The notes under the pieces were generated by a model that was not told where the DNA came from, did no database searches, and worked only from the letters and a program-made list of their open reading frames with translations. The position numbers and the translations under genes are program-made. From positions 124,001 to 188,000 of the forward strand of contig NZ_JNJA01000008.1 of NCBI RefSeq assembly GCF_000702665.1: a stretch of 64,000 nucleotides of DNA. The letters are read 5' to 3'. Source of the stretch: Solidesulfovibrio alcoholivorans DSM 5433. GTDB lineage: Bacteria > Desulfobacterota > Desulfovibrionia > Desulfovibrionales > Desulfovibrionaceae. Shown piece by piece: positions 16,909 through 25,138 of this stretch. Every line of letters begins with the position of its first letter. The first letter of the stretch is position 1.

Positions 16909-17685
16909 CTAGGAGGCGATTTCGCACGTGGCGTCGCCGGCCAGCTCGCTGAGCTTGGCGCAAAAGGACTGGGTGCGGCTGCCGGAGTTGCGGGAAAGCA
17001 GCACGGCCGGCGCGCCGCGCTCCACGATGCGCCCTTTTTCCATGAACAGGAATTCGTCGGCCAGGGACGCCGAAAAGCTGATCTGGTGCGTGGCCATGAC
17101 CATGGTCATGCCCTCGTCGGCCAGGTCGCGGATGACGGTCAGTACCTCGCCGATGAGCTCCGGGTCGAGCGCCGAGGTGGGCTCGTCGAGGAGCAGCACC
17201 TTGGGGTCGAGCGCCAGGGCCCGGGCCACGGACACCCGCTGCTTCTGGCCGCCGGAAAGTTGCGCCGGGTACAGGCTCGGCTTGTCGGCAAGGCCCACGC
17301 GCGCAAGCTCCTCCATGGCCCGGTTGGTGGCGGCGCGTTTGTCCAGGCCTTTGACCTTGACAAGCGCCACGCGCACGTTCTCCATGGCGGTGAGGTGATC
17401 GAACAGGTTGAAATCCTGGAAGATCATGCCGACCTGCTGGCGCAACGCGAGCAGTTCCTTCTTGCTTTTGCCGTTGACGGCCTTGCCGTCGAGGGAAATC
17501 GTGCCGGAATCGGGCGGCGAAAGGAAATTGATGCAGGAGAGCAGGGTGGACTTGCCGGCTCCGGACGGGCCGATCAGCACCTTGAGCCCGCCTTTTTTGA
17601 CGGAAAAGGAGACATCGTCGAGAATGCGTTGGCCGCCGATGGTCTTGACGATGTTGGCGACGTCCAGAATGACCGGATGGTCCAT
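16909..17685 (-). CDS. Amino acid ABC transporter ATPase
   Basis: 258 residues of the GlnQ/HisP group. Walker A GPSGAGKST near residue 38, the signature LSGGQKQRVSVARAL, Walker B KVLLLDEPTSALDPE and the switch His in MVMATHQISF are all intact. Members of this group energise polar amino acid importers. The gene lies one base after the upstream permease stop and twelve before the next permease. Confidence 0.95.
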   Translation of the reverse strand: MDHPVILDVANIVKTIGGQRILDDVSFSVKKGGLKVLIGPSGAGKSTLLSCINFLSPPDSGTISLDGKAVNGKSKKELLALRQQVGMIFQDFNLFDHLTAMENVRVALVKVKGLDKRAATNRAMEELARVGLADKPSLYPAQLSGGQKQRVSVARALALDPKVLLLDEPTSALDPELIGEVLTVIRDLADEGMTMVMATHQISFSASLADEFLFMEKGRIVERGAPAVLLSRNSGSRTQSFCAKLSELAGDATCEIAS

Positions 17686-17686
17686 G

Positions 17687-18400
17687 CTACAGCGTTCCCT
17701 GGTGCGCGTATCCGGGGATGCGCACCTTGGCTTCCAGGCGTTTGAGGGTCTTGATGCCGGCCCAGGTCAGAAAGAAAAAGAGCGCGCCGGCAAGGATCGA
17801 CAGCGGCAGCGGCTGGTGCGTCGTCGCCGCCACGGAGCGCGTGCGCGACATGACTTCGAGGACGCCGATGGTAAACGCCAAAGCGGAGTCCTTGAGCAGG
17901 ATGGAGTATTCGTTGGACCAGGCCGGGATGGACAGGCGCAGCGCCTGGGGCAGGATGATGGCGCGGATGGCCTGGGCGTCGCTTAGGCCAAGCGCCCTGG
18001 CGGCCTTGAGCTGGCCGGCGGGCAGGCTCTGCATGGCGCCGCGGAAAATCTGCGACTGGTAGGCGGCGCTGGTGAGGCCGAGCACGACCACGGCGGAGAA
18101 AAAGCCCGAGGAGAGCGGCAAAAAGGACAGGGCCGGAATCTCGCTCAGGTACGCCATGATGCCGAAATAGAAGAGATAAAGCTGCACCAGGATGGGGATG
18201 CCGCGAAAGAGCCAGACATAGGTCGCCACGCACCGCCGGCAAAACCGGCTGCCGTAGACATGGGCCACGGCCAGGGGGATGCCGAGCAAAAGCCCCAGGG
18301 CCATGGCCCCGAGGATGAGCCCCGCCGTCCACCACAGTCCGCCCAGAATGTAGGGCAGGGCGTCCCAGGAGGCCTGAGCGGCCTTAATAAATCCTTCCAT
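17687..18400 (-). CDS. Polar amino acid ABC transporter permease (first)
   Basis: 237 residues, again HisM/GlnP-like: WLFRGIPILVQLYLFYFG and the EAA loop LKAARALGLSDAQAIRAIILPQALRLSIP. The start at 18400 is the first Met of the homologous region. Between it and the binding-protein gene upstream lies a 16-bp perfect stem-loop (18422-18459), which probably lowers permease expression relative to the binding protein. Confidence 0.92.
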   Translation of the reverse strand: MEGFIKAAQASWDALPYILGGLWWTAGLILGAMALGLLLGIPLAVAHVYGSRFCRRCVATYVWLFRGIPILVQLYLFYFGIMAYLSEIPALSFLPLSSGFFSAVVVLGLTSAAYQSQIFRGAMQSLPAGQLKAARALGLSDAQAIRAIILPQALRLSIPAWSNEYSILLKDSALAFTIGVLEVMSRTRSVAATTHQPLPLSILAGALFFFLTWAGIKTLKRLEAKVRIPGYAHQGTL

Positions 18401-18421
18401 GAATCGCGTCCGGGCGGGCCT

Positions 18422-18459
18422 GCGCTTTCCGGGCCGCGCAAGGGCGGCCCGGAAAGCGC
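18422..18459 (-). terminator. 16-bp perfect intra-operon stem-loop after the binding-protein gene
   Basis: GCGCTTTCCGGGCCGC (18422-18437) pairs without mismatch with 18444-18459 around a six-base loop. No U-tract follows on the minus strand, so it is better read as an mRNA 3'-end stabiliser or partial attenuator than a full terminator. It lies between the substrate-binding-protein stop (18472) and the permease start (18400). Confidence 0.75.
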
Positions 18460-18471
18460 GGGGTCGGGGGA

Positions 18472-19224
18472 CTACAGGCCGTACTTGGCCTTGAGTTCCT
18501 TCCAGTAGGGGTCGGCCATGAGGAGCTTTAAGCCCTTGTTGACCTTGTCCTGGAATTCCTTGTCTTCCTTGCGCATGGCGTAGCCGTACTTCTCGGGCGC
18601 GGCGTCGAAGGTGCCGGCGATCTTGAAGCCGGGGGCCTTCATGGCTTCCTTGGCGATGGTGCTGTCCATGCCGGAGCCCGCGATGCGGCCGATTTTGAGG
18701 TCTTCCATGGACAGGTCCGTGGAGTCGTAGGGCACGACCTCGAACTTGTAGCCGGGCTTGGTGACCAGCTCCTCGAGCAGCTTGGCCGTGACCGTGCCGC
18801 GCTGGACGCCGAGCTTCTTGCCGGACTTGAGCAGGTCGGGCAGGGAGGCCTTCTCCTTGTCCGGCACCACGAGCACCTGCGTGACTTCGTAGTAGGGGAT
18901 GGAGAAATCGACCTTCTGGGCGCGTTCGGCCGTGGCGCTCATGCCCGAGGCGATGATGTCGATCTTCTTGGCCAACAGGGCGGGGATGATGCCATCCCAG
19001 TCCATGGGCTGGTGCTTGACCGTAAAGCCCATTTTCTTGGCGATCCAGTCCAGGGACTCGACGTCGAAGCCCGTGGGCTTGCCGTCCTTGTCCACGAAAC
19101 CGAAGGGCGGAAAGCCGAAGTCGATGCCGTTGACGTAGACTTTCTCCTCGGCGGCGGCCAGGCTGCCGCAGCACAGGACAAAGACGGCCAGGGCGGCCAG
19201 AAGAAGGCCAAAACGCTTGCGCAT
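18472..19224 (-). CDS. Periplasmic polar amino acid-binding protein
   Basis: 250 residues of the SBP_bac_3 family. A Sec signal (MRKRFGLLLAALAVFVLCCG..AAA) is followed by the mature domain with GIDFGFPPFGFVDKDGKPTGFDVES, then GMSATAERAQKVDFSIPYYE, the classic ligand-cleft segment with the Arg that holds the alpha-carboxylate. The lone CC in the signal does not make a good lipobox. GGGAGCG precedes the start. It heads the operon SBP-permease-ATPase-permease-(GlcD). Confidence 0.93.
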   Translation of the reverse strand: MRKRFGLLLAALAVFVLCCGSLAAAEEKVYVNGIDFGFPPFGFVDKDGKPTGFDVESLDWIAKKMGFTVKHQPMDWDGIIPALLAKKIDIIASGMSATAERAQKVDFSIPYYEVTQVLVVPDKEKASLPDLLKSGKKLGVQRGTVTAKLLEELVTKPGYKFEVVPYDSTDLSMEDLKIGRIAGSGMDSTIAKEAMKAPGFKIAGTFDAAPEKYGYAMRKEDKEFQDKVNKGLKLLMADPYWKELKAKYGL

Positions 19225-19389
19225 GAGACGCTCCCGGGTTGAAGTGACGGTGCGGGGCCAGGGCCGTAAGCCGACGACGCCGGAAGCCTCCGGCGCGGGG
19301 TTCGCTGTGGCGCGGTGGAACCGTAACCGAATAGCAGAGTTGCCGCAGCCGATCAAGGCCGGCAGGCGCGGCGCGCGGGAGCGGGAGGC

Positions 19390-20316
19390 TCAGCAGGCCA
19401 GGGGCAGGCAGTCGGCCGCGACGCGGTCGCGGCCGGCCTGTTTGGCCTGGTAGAGCATGCGGTCGGCGCTGCGCAGGAGCGCATCGGGCGAAAGGCCGCC
19501 CACGGGAACGACGCTGGCGACGCCCAGGCTCACCGTGACGATCGGCGCGGCCCGGGAGCCGGCGTGCGCCATGTCCAGGGCGCGCACGGTCAGGCGCATG
19601 GCTTCGGCGAGGTGTTTTGCGCCGGATATGCAGGTGTCTTCAAGCACCATGGCGAACTCTTCTCCGCCGAAGCGCGCGGCCAAGTCGCCCGGCCGGCGCA
19701 GCACTCCGGCAAGGGCTCTGGCGACGTTTTTGAGGCAGACGTCGCCGGCCATGTGGCCGTAGGCGTCGTTGTAGGCCTTGAAGTCGTCGATGTCGGCCAT
19801 GATGACGGAAAGCGGCGTGGCGCAACGCATGCCGTGCCGCCAGGCGCGCTCCAGGCACTCGTCGAAGCGGCGGCGGTTGGCGATGCCGGTGAGGCCGTCG
19901 CGCATGGACAGGTTTTCGAGCAGGTCGCCCCGGCGCTTGAGCTCCACGTGGGCGCGCACACGGGCCTGGACGATGGGCACGGTCACGGGCTTGGTGATGT
20001 AGTCCACCGCGCCGAGTGAAAGCCCTTGCGTCTCGTCGGCCACCTCGTTTTTGGCCGTGAGAAAGATGACCGGGATGTTCCGCGTGGCGTAATCCGTCTT
20101 GAGGCGGCGGCAGACCTCGTAGCCGTCCATGTCGGGCATGAGGATGTCGAGCAGGATCAGGTCCGGCGGCGCGGCGTCCACCAGGCGCAGGGCTTCCGCT
20201 CCGCTTGTGGCGATACGCACGTCGAATTCACCGCGAAGCGTTTCGGTCAAAATGGCCAAGTTGGAAGGCGCATCGTCGACCACCAGCACGGTCGCCGGGG
20301 TTGCGGGCATCTCCAT
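19390..20316 (-). CDS. Response regulator with diguanylate cyclase output (PleD-like)
   Basis: 308 residues: a receiver domain (VLVVDDAPSN near residue 10, phosphoacceptor Asp in LILLDILMPDMDG, Lys in LTAKNE) then a GGDEF domain. The active site reads RFGGEEF and should make c-di-GMP from GTP; an RxxD inhibitory site (RPGD) lies five residues before it, predicting product feedback. There is no sensor kinase next to it. GGAG lies eight bases before the start. It is transcribed alone toward the ABC operon. Confidence 0.93.
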   Translation of the reverse strand: MEMPATPATVLVVDDAPSNLAILTETLRGEFDVRIATSGAEALRLVDAAPPDLILLDILMPDMDGYEVCRRLKTDYATRNIPVIFLTAKNEVADETQGLSLGAVDYITKPVTVPIVQARVRAHVELKRRGDLLENLSMRDGLTGIANRRRFDECLERAWRHGMRCATPLSVIMADIDDFKAYNDAYGHMAGDVCLKNVARALAGVLRRPGDLAARFGGEEFAMVLEDTCISGAKHLAEAMRLTVRALDMAHAGSRAAPIVTVSLGVASVVPVGGLSPDALLRSADRMLYQAKQAGRDRVAADCLPLAC

Positions 20317-20380
20317 GAATGGGCTCCAGGCGGGGAAATTGGTGTTTGTCTAGCCTCTCGGAGGGCGAAGCGCAAGAACG

Positions 20381-21292
20381 TTATCGGCTTTCCAAAGTCC
20401 GTCCGCGGCGGTTGGTCAGCCAAACCCCGGCCAGCACGCACAATCCGCCGCCGGCCAATGCTGCGGAAAGCGCTTCGTCCAGGAACAGCCAGCCGAGAAA
20501 AACGGCCGTGACGGGCACAAGATTGATGAACACCCCGGCCCTGGTCGGGCCGATGGCCCGCACTCCCTCGTAATACCAGGAGAACCCGAATCCCGTGGCC
20601 AGGATGCCGAAAAAGAGCAGGCAGCCCCAGGCCACGGGGCCGGCCTGCGCCGTTTCGCGGACGAGGCCCGTGGCCAGGGCCGGGGGCAGCAGCATGAGCG
20701 CGCCCAGGATGCACGACCAGGTCACCGCGCCGTACGGGGCGACGCGCTCCATGGCCTTCTTGCCGATAAGGGTATAGGCCGCCCAGGTGAGCACGCAGCC
20801 GAAGATGGAGATATCCCCCGTGGAAAACCCTTCGGCCAGCACCCGGCCCGGATTGCCGCCGCTGACGATGAGCCCCACGCCGCAAAAGGACAAGGCGAGG
20901 CCCATGGCCTTCCACGCCCCGAAACGCTCCTTGAACAGCAGGGAAGAAAAAAGGGCGACCACGGCCGGGATCGCCGCGACGATCAGCGCCGCGCGCCCGG
21001 CCGGGACCGTGCGCAACCCGGCGAAAAAAAACGCGTTGTAGGCGAAGATGCCCGTGGCGGCGAGCGCCAGCAGCCAGGGGAAATTGGCCCGCGTCAGGCG
21101 CGGCACGCCCCCTTCCAGCCGGGCCGTGAGGAAGACGAGAAAGGCCGAGGCCAGGGCGAAACGTAAAAACGCCGCCGAAAACGGCCCCATGTGTCTGGAC
21201 AGGATGCGCCCGGCGACCCAGGTGCCGCCCCAGAGCACGGCCGAGCCCACCAGCTTGCAATAGACGCCCGTCATACGCGTTTTCTTGTCCAT
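20381..21292 (-). CDS. DMT-family exporter (EamA domains)
   Basis: 303 residues with ten predicted membrane helices in two EamA repeats (about 10-145 and 160-295). GSAVLWGGTWVAGRIL and PVTAVFLGWLFLDEAL are typical of the first helix of repeat one and the end of repeat two. The family exports metabolites and amino acids; the substrate is unknown. The start chosen is the Met of MDKKTRMTG. It is divergent from the flavin oxidoreductase gene at 21389. Confidence 0.88.
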   Translation of the reverse strand: MDKKTRMTGVYCKLVGSAVLWGGTWVAGRILSRHMGPFSAAFLRFALASAFLVFLTARLEGGVPRLTRANFPWLLALAATGIFAYNAFFFAGLRTVPAGRAALIVAAIPAVVALFSSLLFKERFGAWKAMGLALSFCGVGLIVSGGNPGRVLAEGFSTGDISIFGCVLTWAAYTLIGKKAMERVAPYGAVTWSCILGALMLLPPALATGLVRETAQAGPVAWGCLLFFGILATGFGFSWYYEGVRAIGPTRAGVFINLVPVTAVFLGWLFLDEALSAALAGGGLCVLAGVWLTNRRGRTLESR

Positions 21293-21388
21293 AAGGGGCA
21301 CGGTGGTGGCACAAAGCCCGGGGAAAGTCATCCGGGCGTTGAGCCGGCGCGGGCTTTGGCGTAGGCTCGGACCAAACCGGAGGTCGCC

Positions 21389-22504
21389 ATGGAGGCCATG
21401 AATTTCAATTTCCTGTGCGACGAGCCGCCCCCGCCGAGCGGCGCGTCCGTCGGCATCGTCGGCGCGGGCCCGTCCGGGCTCGCCGCGGCCGGCTACCTGT
21501 CGTGCCTGGGGCATGCCGTGGAGGTCTACGACAAGATGCCAAAACCCGGCGGGCTCATGCTTTTCGGCATCCCGGGGCACCGCATCCCGCGCGAGCGCAT
21601 CGAGGCCGGCACGCTGCGCCTGGCCCGCCGCTACGGCGTGGTCTTCCACACGCATACCAAGATCTGTTGCAGCGCGCCGCTGTTCGAGGAAGAGGGCGAC
21701 CATTTCTGCAACGAGGTCAAGGGACTGGGGGACATGGTCAAAAAGCACGACGCCATCATGATCGCCACGGGTTCCTGGCGCTCGCGCCGGCTGGACATCC
21801 CGGGCGAGGCGCTTGCCGGCGTCTTCTCGGGCCTGGAGTTCCTCTTCCCCATCCGCGCGGCGCACTACTGCGCCCCGGGGGTCAAGGCCCCGGACGTGGC
21901 CGGCAAGCGGATCACGGTCATCGGCGCGGGACACTCCGCCGTGGACGTGGCCCACGGTGCCGTGGCCCTTGGCGCGGCGGGCGTGGACATGCTCTACCGC
22001 CGCACCCGGACCGAAGCGCCGTGCGGCAGCCTCGAGATCGAGCGCCTGGAGGCTTCGGGCGTGCGCTGGCACGAAGGCTGCGCGCCCACGCGCATCCTCG
22101 GCGAGGCGCGGGTCGCCGGCATCGAGTTCCGCCGCCGCGACGCCTCGGGCGAGGCGCTCGAATCCCTGCCCGCGGATATCGTGGTCACGGCCATCGGCGA
22201 GGTGGCCACGCCGCCCTTCGCCAAGGAGCTCGGGCTCGAATCCGTGCGCAAGGGCGAGGTGCGCTGGCTCAACATGACGGCCATCGAAAACGTGTTCGTG
22301 GCCGGCGATGCGCTCACCGGCCCAAGCAAGATCGGCAAGGCCATCTATTCCGGCCTGCGCGCCGCGCGCTCGCTCGGCAACTGGCTGGAGCTCAAGGCCG
22401 AGAACCGCCAGACGGAATTTGCCGGCGACGAACTCATCAGCCGCGAGGCCGACCGCTTCCCCGGCGGCTCCTTCAAGGACGCGCCCCGGGTGCGCGGCCT
22501 GTAG
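21389..22504 (+). CDS. GltD-like FAD/NAD(P)-binding oxidoreductase
   Basis: 371 residues resembling the glutamate synthase small subunit and NfnB-type electron-transfer flavoproteins, but without their N-terminal Fe-S domain. GIVGAGPSGLAAAGYL (about 23-38) binds FAD, PGGLMLFGIPGHRIP is the family signature, VIGAGHSAVDVA (about 177) is the NAD(P) site, and VAGDALTGPSKIGKAI closes the FAD pocket. A 24-base gap leads to the polyferredoxin gene. Together they look like an electron-transfer pair between NAD(P)H and a redox enzyme not found nearby. Confidence 0.88.
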   Translation: MEAMNFNFLCDEPPPPSGASVGIVGAGPSGLAAAGYLSCLGHAVEVYDKMPKPGGLMLFGIPGHRIPRERIEAGTLRLARRYGVVFHTHTKICCSAPLFEEEGDHFCNEVKGLGDMVKKHDAIMIATGSWRSRRLDIPGEALAGVFSGLEFLFPIRAAHYCAPGVKAPDVAGKRITVIGAGHSAVDVAHGAVALGAAGVDMLYRRTRTEAPCGSLEIERLEASGVRWHEGCAPTRILGEARVAGIEFRRRDASGEALESLPADIVVTAIGEVATPPFAKELGLESVRKGEVRWLNMTAIENVFVAGDALTGPSKIGKAIYSGLRAARSLGNWLELKAENRQTEFAGDELISREADRFPGGSFKDAPRVRGL

Positions 22505-22528
22505 CAGGCGTAAGGAAAAGAGGCCGCC

Positions 22529-23071
22529 ATGGAGAACCTGGAAAAGCAAAAGACGCTTTGCATCGATTATTCCAAATGCATCGGCTGCGAGACGTGCGAG
22601 TACGTGTGCCGGTTCGTGCACGACGTGCCGCGTATCCACATGATCCGCGCCGCCTCGGGGCTCATGGCCCCGCTGTATTGCCGCCATTGCGAGCAGCCCA
22701 ACTGCGCCAAGGTCTGCAAGCGCGGGGCGATCCGCCGCGACGTGGACGGGGCCATGGTGCTTTTGCCCATGCTCTGCCGCGGCTGCGAATCGCGCCAGTG
22801 CATGCTCGCCTGCCCGTATATGGCCATTTTCGAGACGGACAAAGGCGTCATGATCGTCAAGTGCGACCTGTGCGCCGCGAGAAGACAGATGGGCCAGGAG
22901 CCGGCCTGCGTGGCCATGTGCCCGTGCGGGGCCATCCATTACGTGGAACGCGAGGCCGTGCCGGCCCTGGCCGACGCCGCGTTTGCCGCTGCCGAAAAGC
23001 GCGTGCTCGACTGCCTGCGTCCGGCCAAAGGCGGCTCGGAAACCGCCGGAGGCGACACCGAAAAGCCTTGA
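22529..23071 (+). CDS. Four-cluster ferredoxin (HycB/CooF type)
   Basis: 180 residues with sixteen Cys in four groups: CIGCETCEYVC (17-27), CRHCEQPNCAKVC, CRGCESRQCMLAC and CDLC...CVAMC. This is the electron-wire subunit of the DMSO reductase/formate dehydrogenase/CO dehydrogenase class and predicts four [4Fe-4S] clusters. No signal peptide, so it works in the cytoplasm, presumably with the flavoprotein encoded just upstream. The catalytic partner is not in the window. Confidence 0.92.
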   Translation: MENLEKQKTLCIDYSKCIGCETCEYVCRFVHDVPRIHMIRAASGLMAPLYCRHCEQPNCAKVCKRGAIRRDVDGAMVLLPMLCRGCESRQCMLACPYMAIFETDKGVMIVKCDLCAARRQMGQEPACVAMCPCGAIHYVEREAVPALADAAFAAAEKRVLDCLRPAKGGSETAGGDTEKP

Positions 23072-23169
23072 CCCCGACGCCAAAGCGCGTCACCCAGGCC
23101 GTGCGGCGCGTTTCGCCGCCAAACGGCCGGACGGCGCGGCACGCCCGACCGGCGATCCGGAGGACACGC

Positions 23170-23784
23170 ATGCAGAACTCCCAAGACGACAATACGGCCC
23201 TTGCCCAGGCCGAAGCCCTGCATCAGGCCGCCCTGGAGGCCATGGAACGCAAGGAGCTGGACGTGGCCAGGGAGGGCTTCCTCAAGGCCCTGGAGGCCTT
23301 CACGGCCGGCGGCGACGCCGTGGGCCAGGCCATGACGCAGCACAACCTGGGGCTTGCCGCCCAGGAATCCGGCGACCTGGACGGGGCGAAGAAGTGGTTG
23401 GAGCAGTCCCTGGCCATCAGCGAAAAGGAAGGCCTCGACGGCGGCATGACCGTGACCAGCCATCAGCTCGGCGTTGTGGCGCAATTGGCAGAAGACTACG
23501 AGACGGCCAAATCCTGGTACGACAAGGCCCTCGCCCTCGAGGAAAAGCACGGCAACACCGTGGGCGAGGCCAAGACCACCCACCAGATGGGCCTGACCGC
23601 CAATTTGCAGGGCGACCTCGAGGCGGCCAAGGTCTGGTACGCCCGCGCCATCGCGCTTTTCGAGCAGCTTGGCGACGAAGGGAACGCGGCCAAGACGAAG
23701 AAACTTCTGGATTACCTGACCGATTACGAGCGCCAGGGCAGCCACGAGGGCCACGCCGGTCCCTGCGCCCACAGCAAGAACTAG
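23170..23784 (+). CDS. Tetratricopeptide repeat protein
   Basis: 204 residues made of four or so TPR units (for example QAMTQHNLGLAAQESGDLDGA, then the related TSHQLGVVAQLAEDYETA and TTHQMGLTANLQGDLEAA). The spacing of these units at 40 residues indicates the Kinesin-light-chain-like TPR_12 form. The end is His/Cys-containing (GHAGPCAHSKN). There is no signal peptide; a protein-binding scaffold is likely. GGAGG precedes the ATG by seven bases. It follows the ferredoxin gene by 98 bases and may be in the same operon. Confidence 0.85.
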   Translation: MQNSQDDNTALAQAEALHQAALEAMERKELDVAREGFLKALEAFTAGGDAVGQAMTQHNLGLAAQESGDLDGAKKWLEQSLAISEKEGLDGGMTVTSHQLGVVAQLAEDYETAKSWYDKALALEEKHGNTVGEAKTTHQMGLTANLQGDLEAAKVWYARAIALFEQLGDEGNAAKTKKLLDYLTDYERQGSHEGHAGPCAHSKN

Positions 23785-23791
23785 TGGGGCA

Positions 23792-23823
23792 TTGTGTGAA
23801 AACATGGTAATATTTTTACACAA
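23792..23823. promoter_or_regulatory. 11-bp dyad after the TPR gene
   Basis: TTGTGTGAAAA (23792-23802) mirrors TTTTTACACAA (23813-23823) with one G/T pair, around a ten-base centre. There is no U-run after it on the plus strand. It could be a repressor site for the hemW gene or a weak transcription end; the sequence alone does not decide. Confidence 0.45.
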
Positions 23824-23845
23824 AAAGTAAATATTCCAGCGTATT

Positions 23846-23879
23846 GTCCTCGAAATTCATTTGCACGAATTTCGAGGAC
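23846..23879. promoter_or_regulatory. 13-bp perfect inverted repeat upstream of hemW
   Basis: GTCCTCGAAATTC (23846-23858) is the exact reverse complement of GAATTTCGAGGAC (23867-23879), with an eight-base spacer. It lies about 110 bases before the likely hemW start. As DNA it would be a large operator; as RNA, a stable leader hairpin. No poly-T follows. Confidence 0.6.
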
Positions 23880-23992
23880 GCGACAGGGGCTTCTGGCGGC
23901 GTCTGGCTGCAACCCGGCCGCGCAACGGGCTCTTTCGGGGCGGCGTCCGCTTCGGGAGCGCCCCGTGGCGCGGCCTTGCGCGCGCCGGCGAC

Positions 23993-25138
23993 ATGGCGGC
24001 GGAAACGGGCATGCTCCTTTACATCCACGTTCCTTTTTGCCGGGGCAAGTGCCGCTATTGCTCTTTCGTGTCCCGGCCCTTCGACATGGGCGAAGTCGAG
24101 GCCTACACCGCCTCGCTTTGCGCCGAGATGCGGCTTTGGGGCAAAAAGCTCGGCCGGCCGAAGCTGGAGACGATCTATTTCGGGGGCGGCACGCCGAGCC
24201 TGCTCCCTCCCTGGGCGCTCAACCGCATCATGCCCGAACTGCGCCGCCATTTCGACTGCGACGCCACGGTCGAGTGGACCTTCGAGGCCAATCCCGACTC
24301 GGCCCTGGACGGGCACTACCTCAAGTCGCTCCAGAGGTACGGCGTCAACCGCCTGAGCCTTGGCGTGCAAAGCCTCGTCGACGCCGAGCTGCGCTTTTTG
24401 GGCCGGCCCCACGACGCGGCGCAGGCCGTGGCCGCCTACACACTGGCGCGGCAGGTCGGGTTTGCCAACATCAGCCTGGATTTCATCTGGGGCCTGCCCG
24501 GGCAGCGCGAGGCCGCGTGGCTCGAGACGCTCAAGGCAGCGGTGCGCCTGCGCCCGGAGCACCTCTCCTGCTACGGCCTGACCGTGGAGGAGGGCACGCC
24601 CCTGGCCGGGGACGTGGCCGCGGGGGGTGTGGAACTGCCCGCCGAAGCCGAGCAAGGGCGCATGTACGTGCGCGGGGCCGAGTTCCTGGAAGAGATGGGC
24701 TACCTGCAATACGAGGTGTCGAACTTCGCCCGCATGGGGTTTGTCAGCCGCCACAACTCCGGCTACTGGGAGGGTAGGGACTACCTGGGCCTTGGCCCGG
24801 CCGCGGTTTCGACCCTGGCCGGGGTGCGCTTCGGCAATTCCGGCGACCTCAAGGAATGGATCGCGGGCGTGCGCGCGGGCAAGGTCGGCCAGGGCGGCGA
24901 GGTGCTAAGCGACGCCGAAAAGGCGCGCGAAATGGTGATGCTCTCCCTGCGCACGGCCAAGGGCCTGCGCCTGGCCGCCTACCGCAAGCGCACGGGCCGA
25001 GACTTCATCAAGGACAACGAGGGGCTCGTCACGGCGCTGCGCCAAAACGACCTCATCCGCATAAGCGCCGGCCATCTGCGCCTGACCAAGAACGGCTTTC
25101 TCGTCAGCAACGTGATCCTCGAGCGCCTGTCCTACTGA
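23993..25138 (+). CDS. hemW: Radical SAM heme chaperone HemW
   Basis: 381 residues, the HemW size. The radical-SAM cluster motif is HVPFCRGKCRYCSF with Cys16, Cys20 and Cys23; IYFGGGTPSLL and WTFEANPDS follow as in HemW/HemN. The C-terminal HemW domain (NEGLVTALRQNDLIRIS..GFLVSNVILERL) is complete. HemW delivers heme and is often misnamed oxygen-independent coproporphyrinogen oxidase. Starts at 23993 or 24011 are both possible and neither has a strong ribosome site; the open frame reaches back to 23861 across the inverted repeat but that part is not family-like. The 3' end overlaps the convergent peptidase gene by seven bases. Confidence 0.88.
   Translation: MAAETGMLLYIHVPFCRGKCRYCSFVSRPFDMGEVEAYTASLCAEMRLWGKKLGRPKLETIYFGGGTPSLLPPWALNRIMPELRRHFDCDATVEWTFEANPDSALDGHYLKSLQRYGVNRLSLGVQSLVDAELRFLGRPHDAAQAVAAYTLARQVGFANISLDFIWGLPGQREAAWLETLKAAVRLRPEHLSCYGLTVEEGTPLAGDVAAGGVELPAEAEQGRMYVRGAEFLEEMGYLQYEVSNFARMGFVSRHNSGYWEGRDYLGLGPAAVSTLAGVRFGNSGDLKEWIAGVRAGKVGQGGEVLSDAEKAREMVMLSLRTAKGLRLAAYRKRTGRDFIKDNEGLVTALRQNDLIRISAGHLRLTKNGFLVSNVILERLSY

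Noticed and set aside
23792-23823. Rex- or Crp-type operator (TTGTG...CACAA)
   Set aside because: The half-sites are separated too widely and the arms do not match those consensus sites; kept only as an unassigned dyad.
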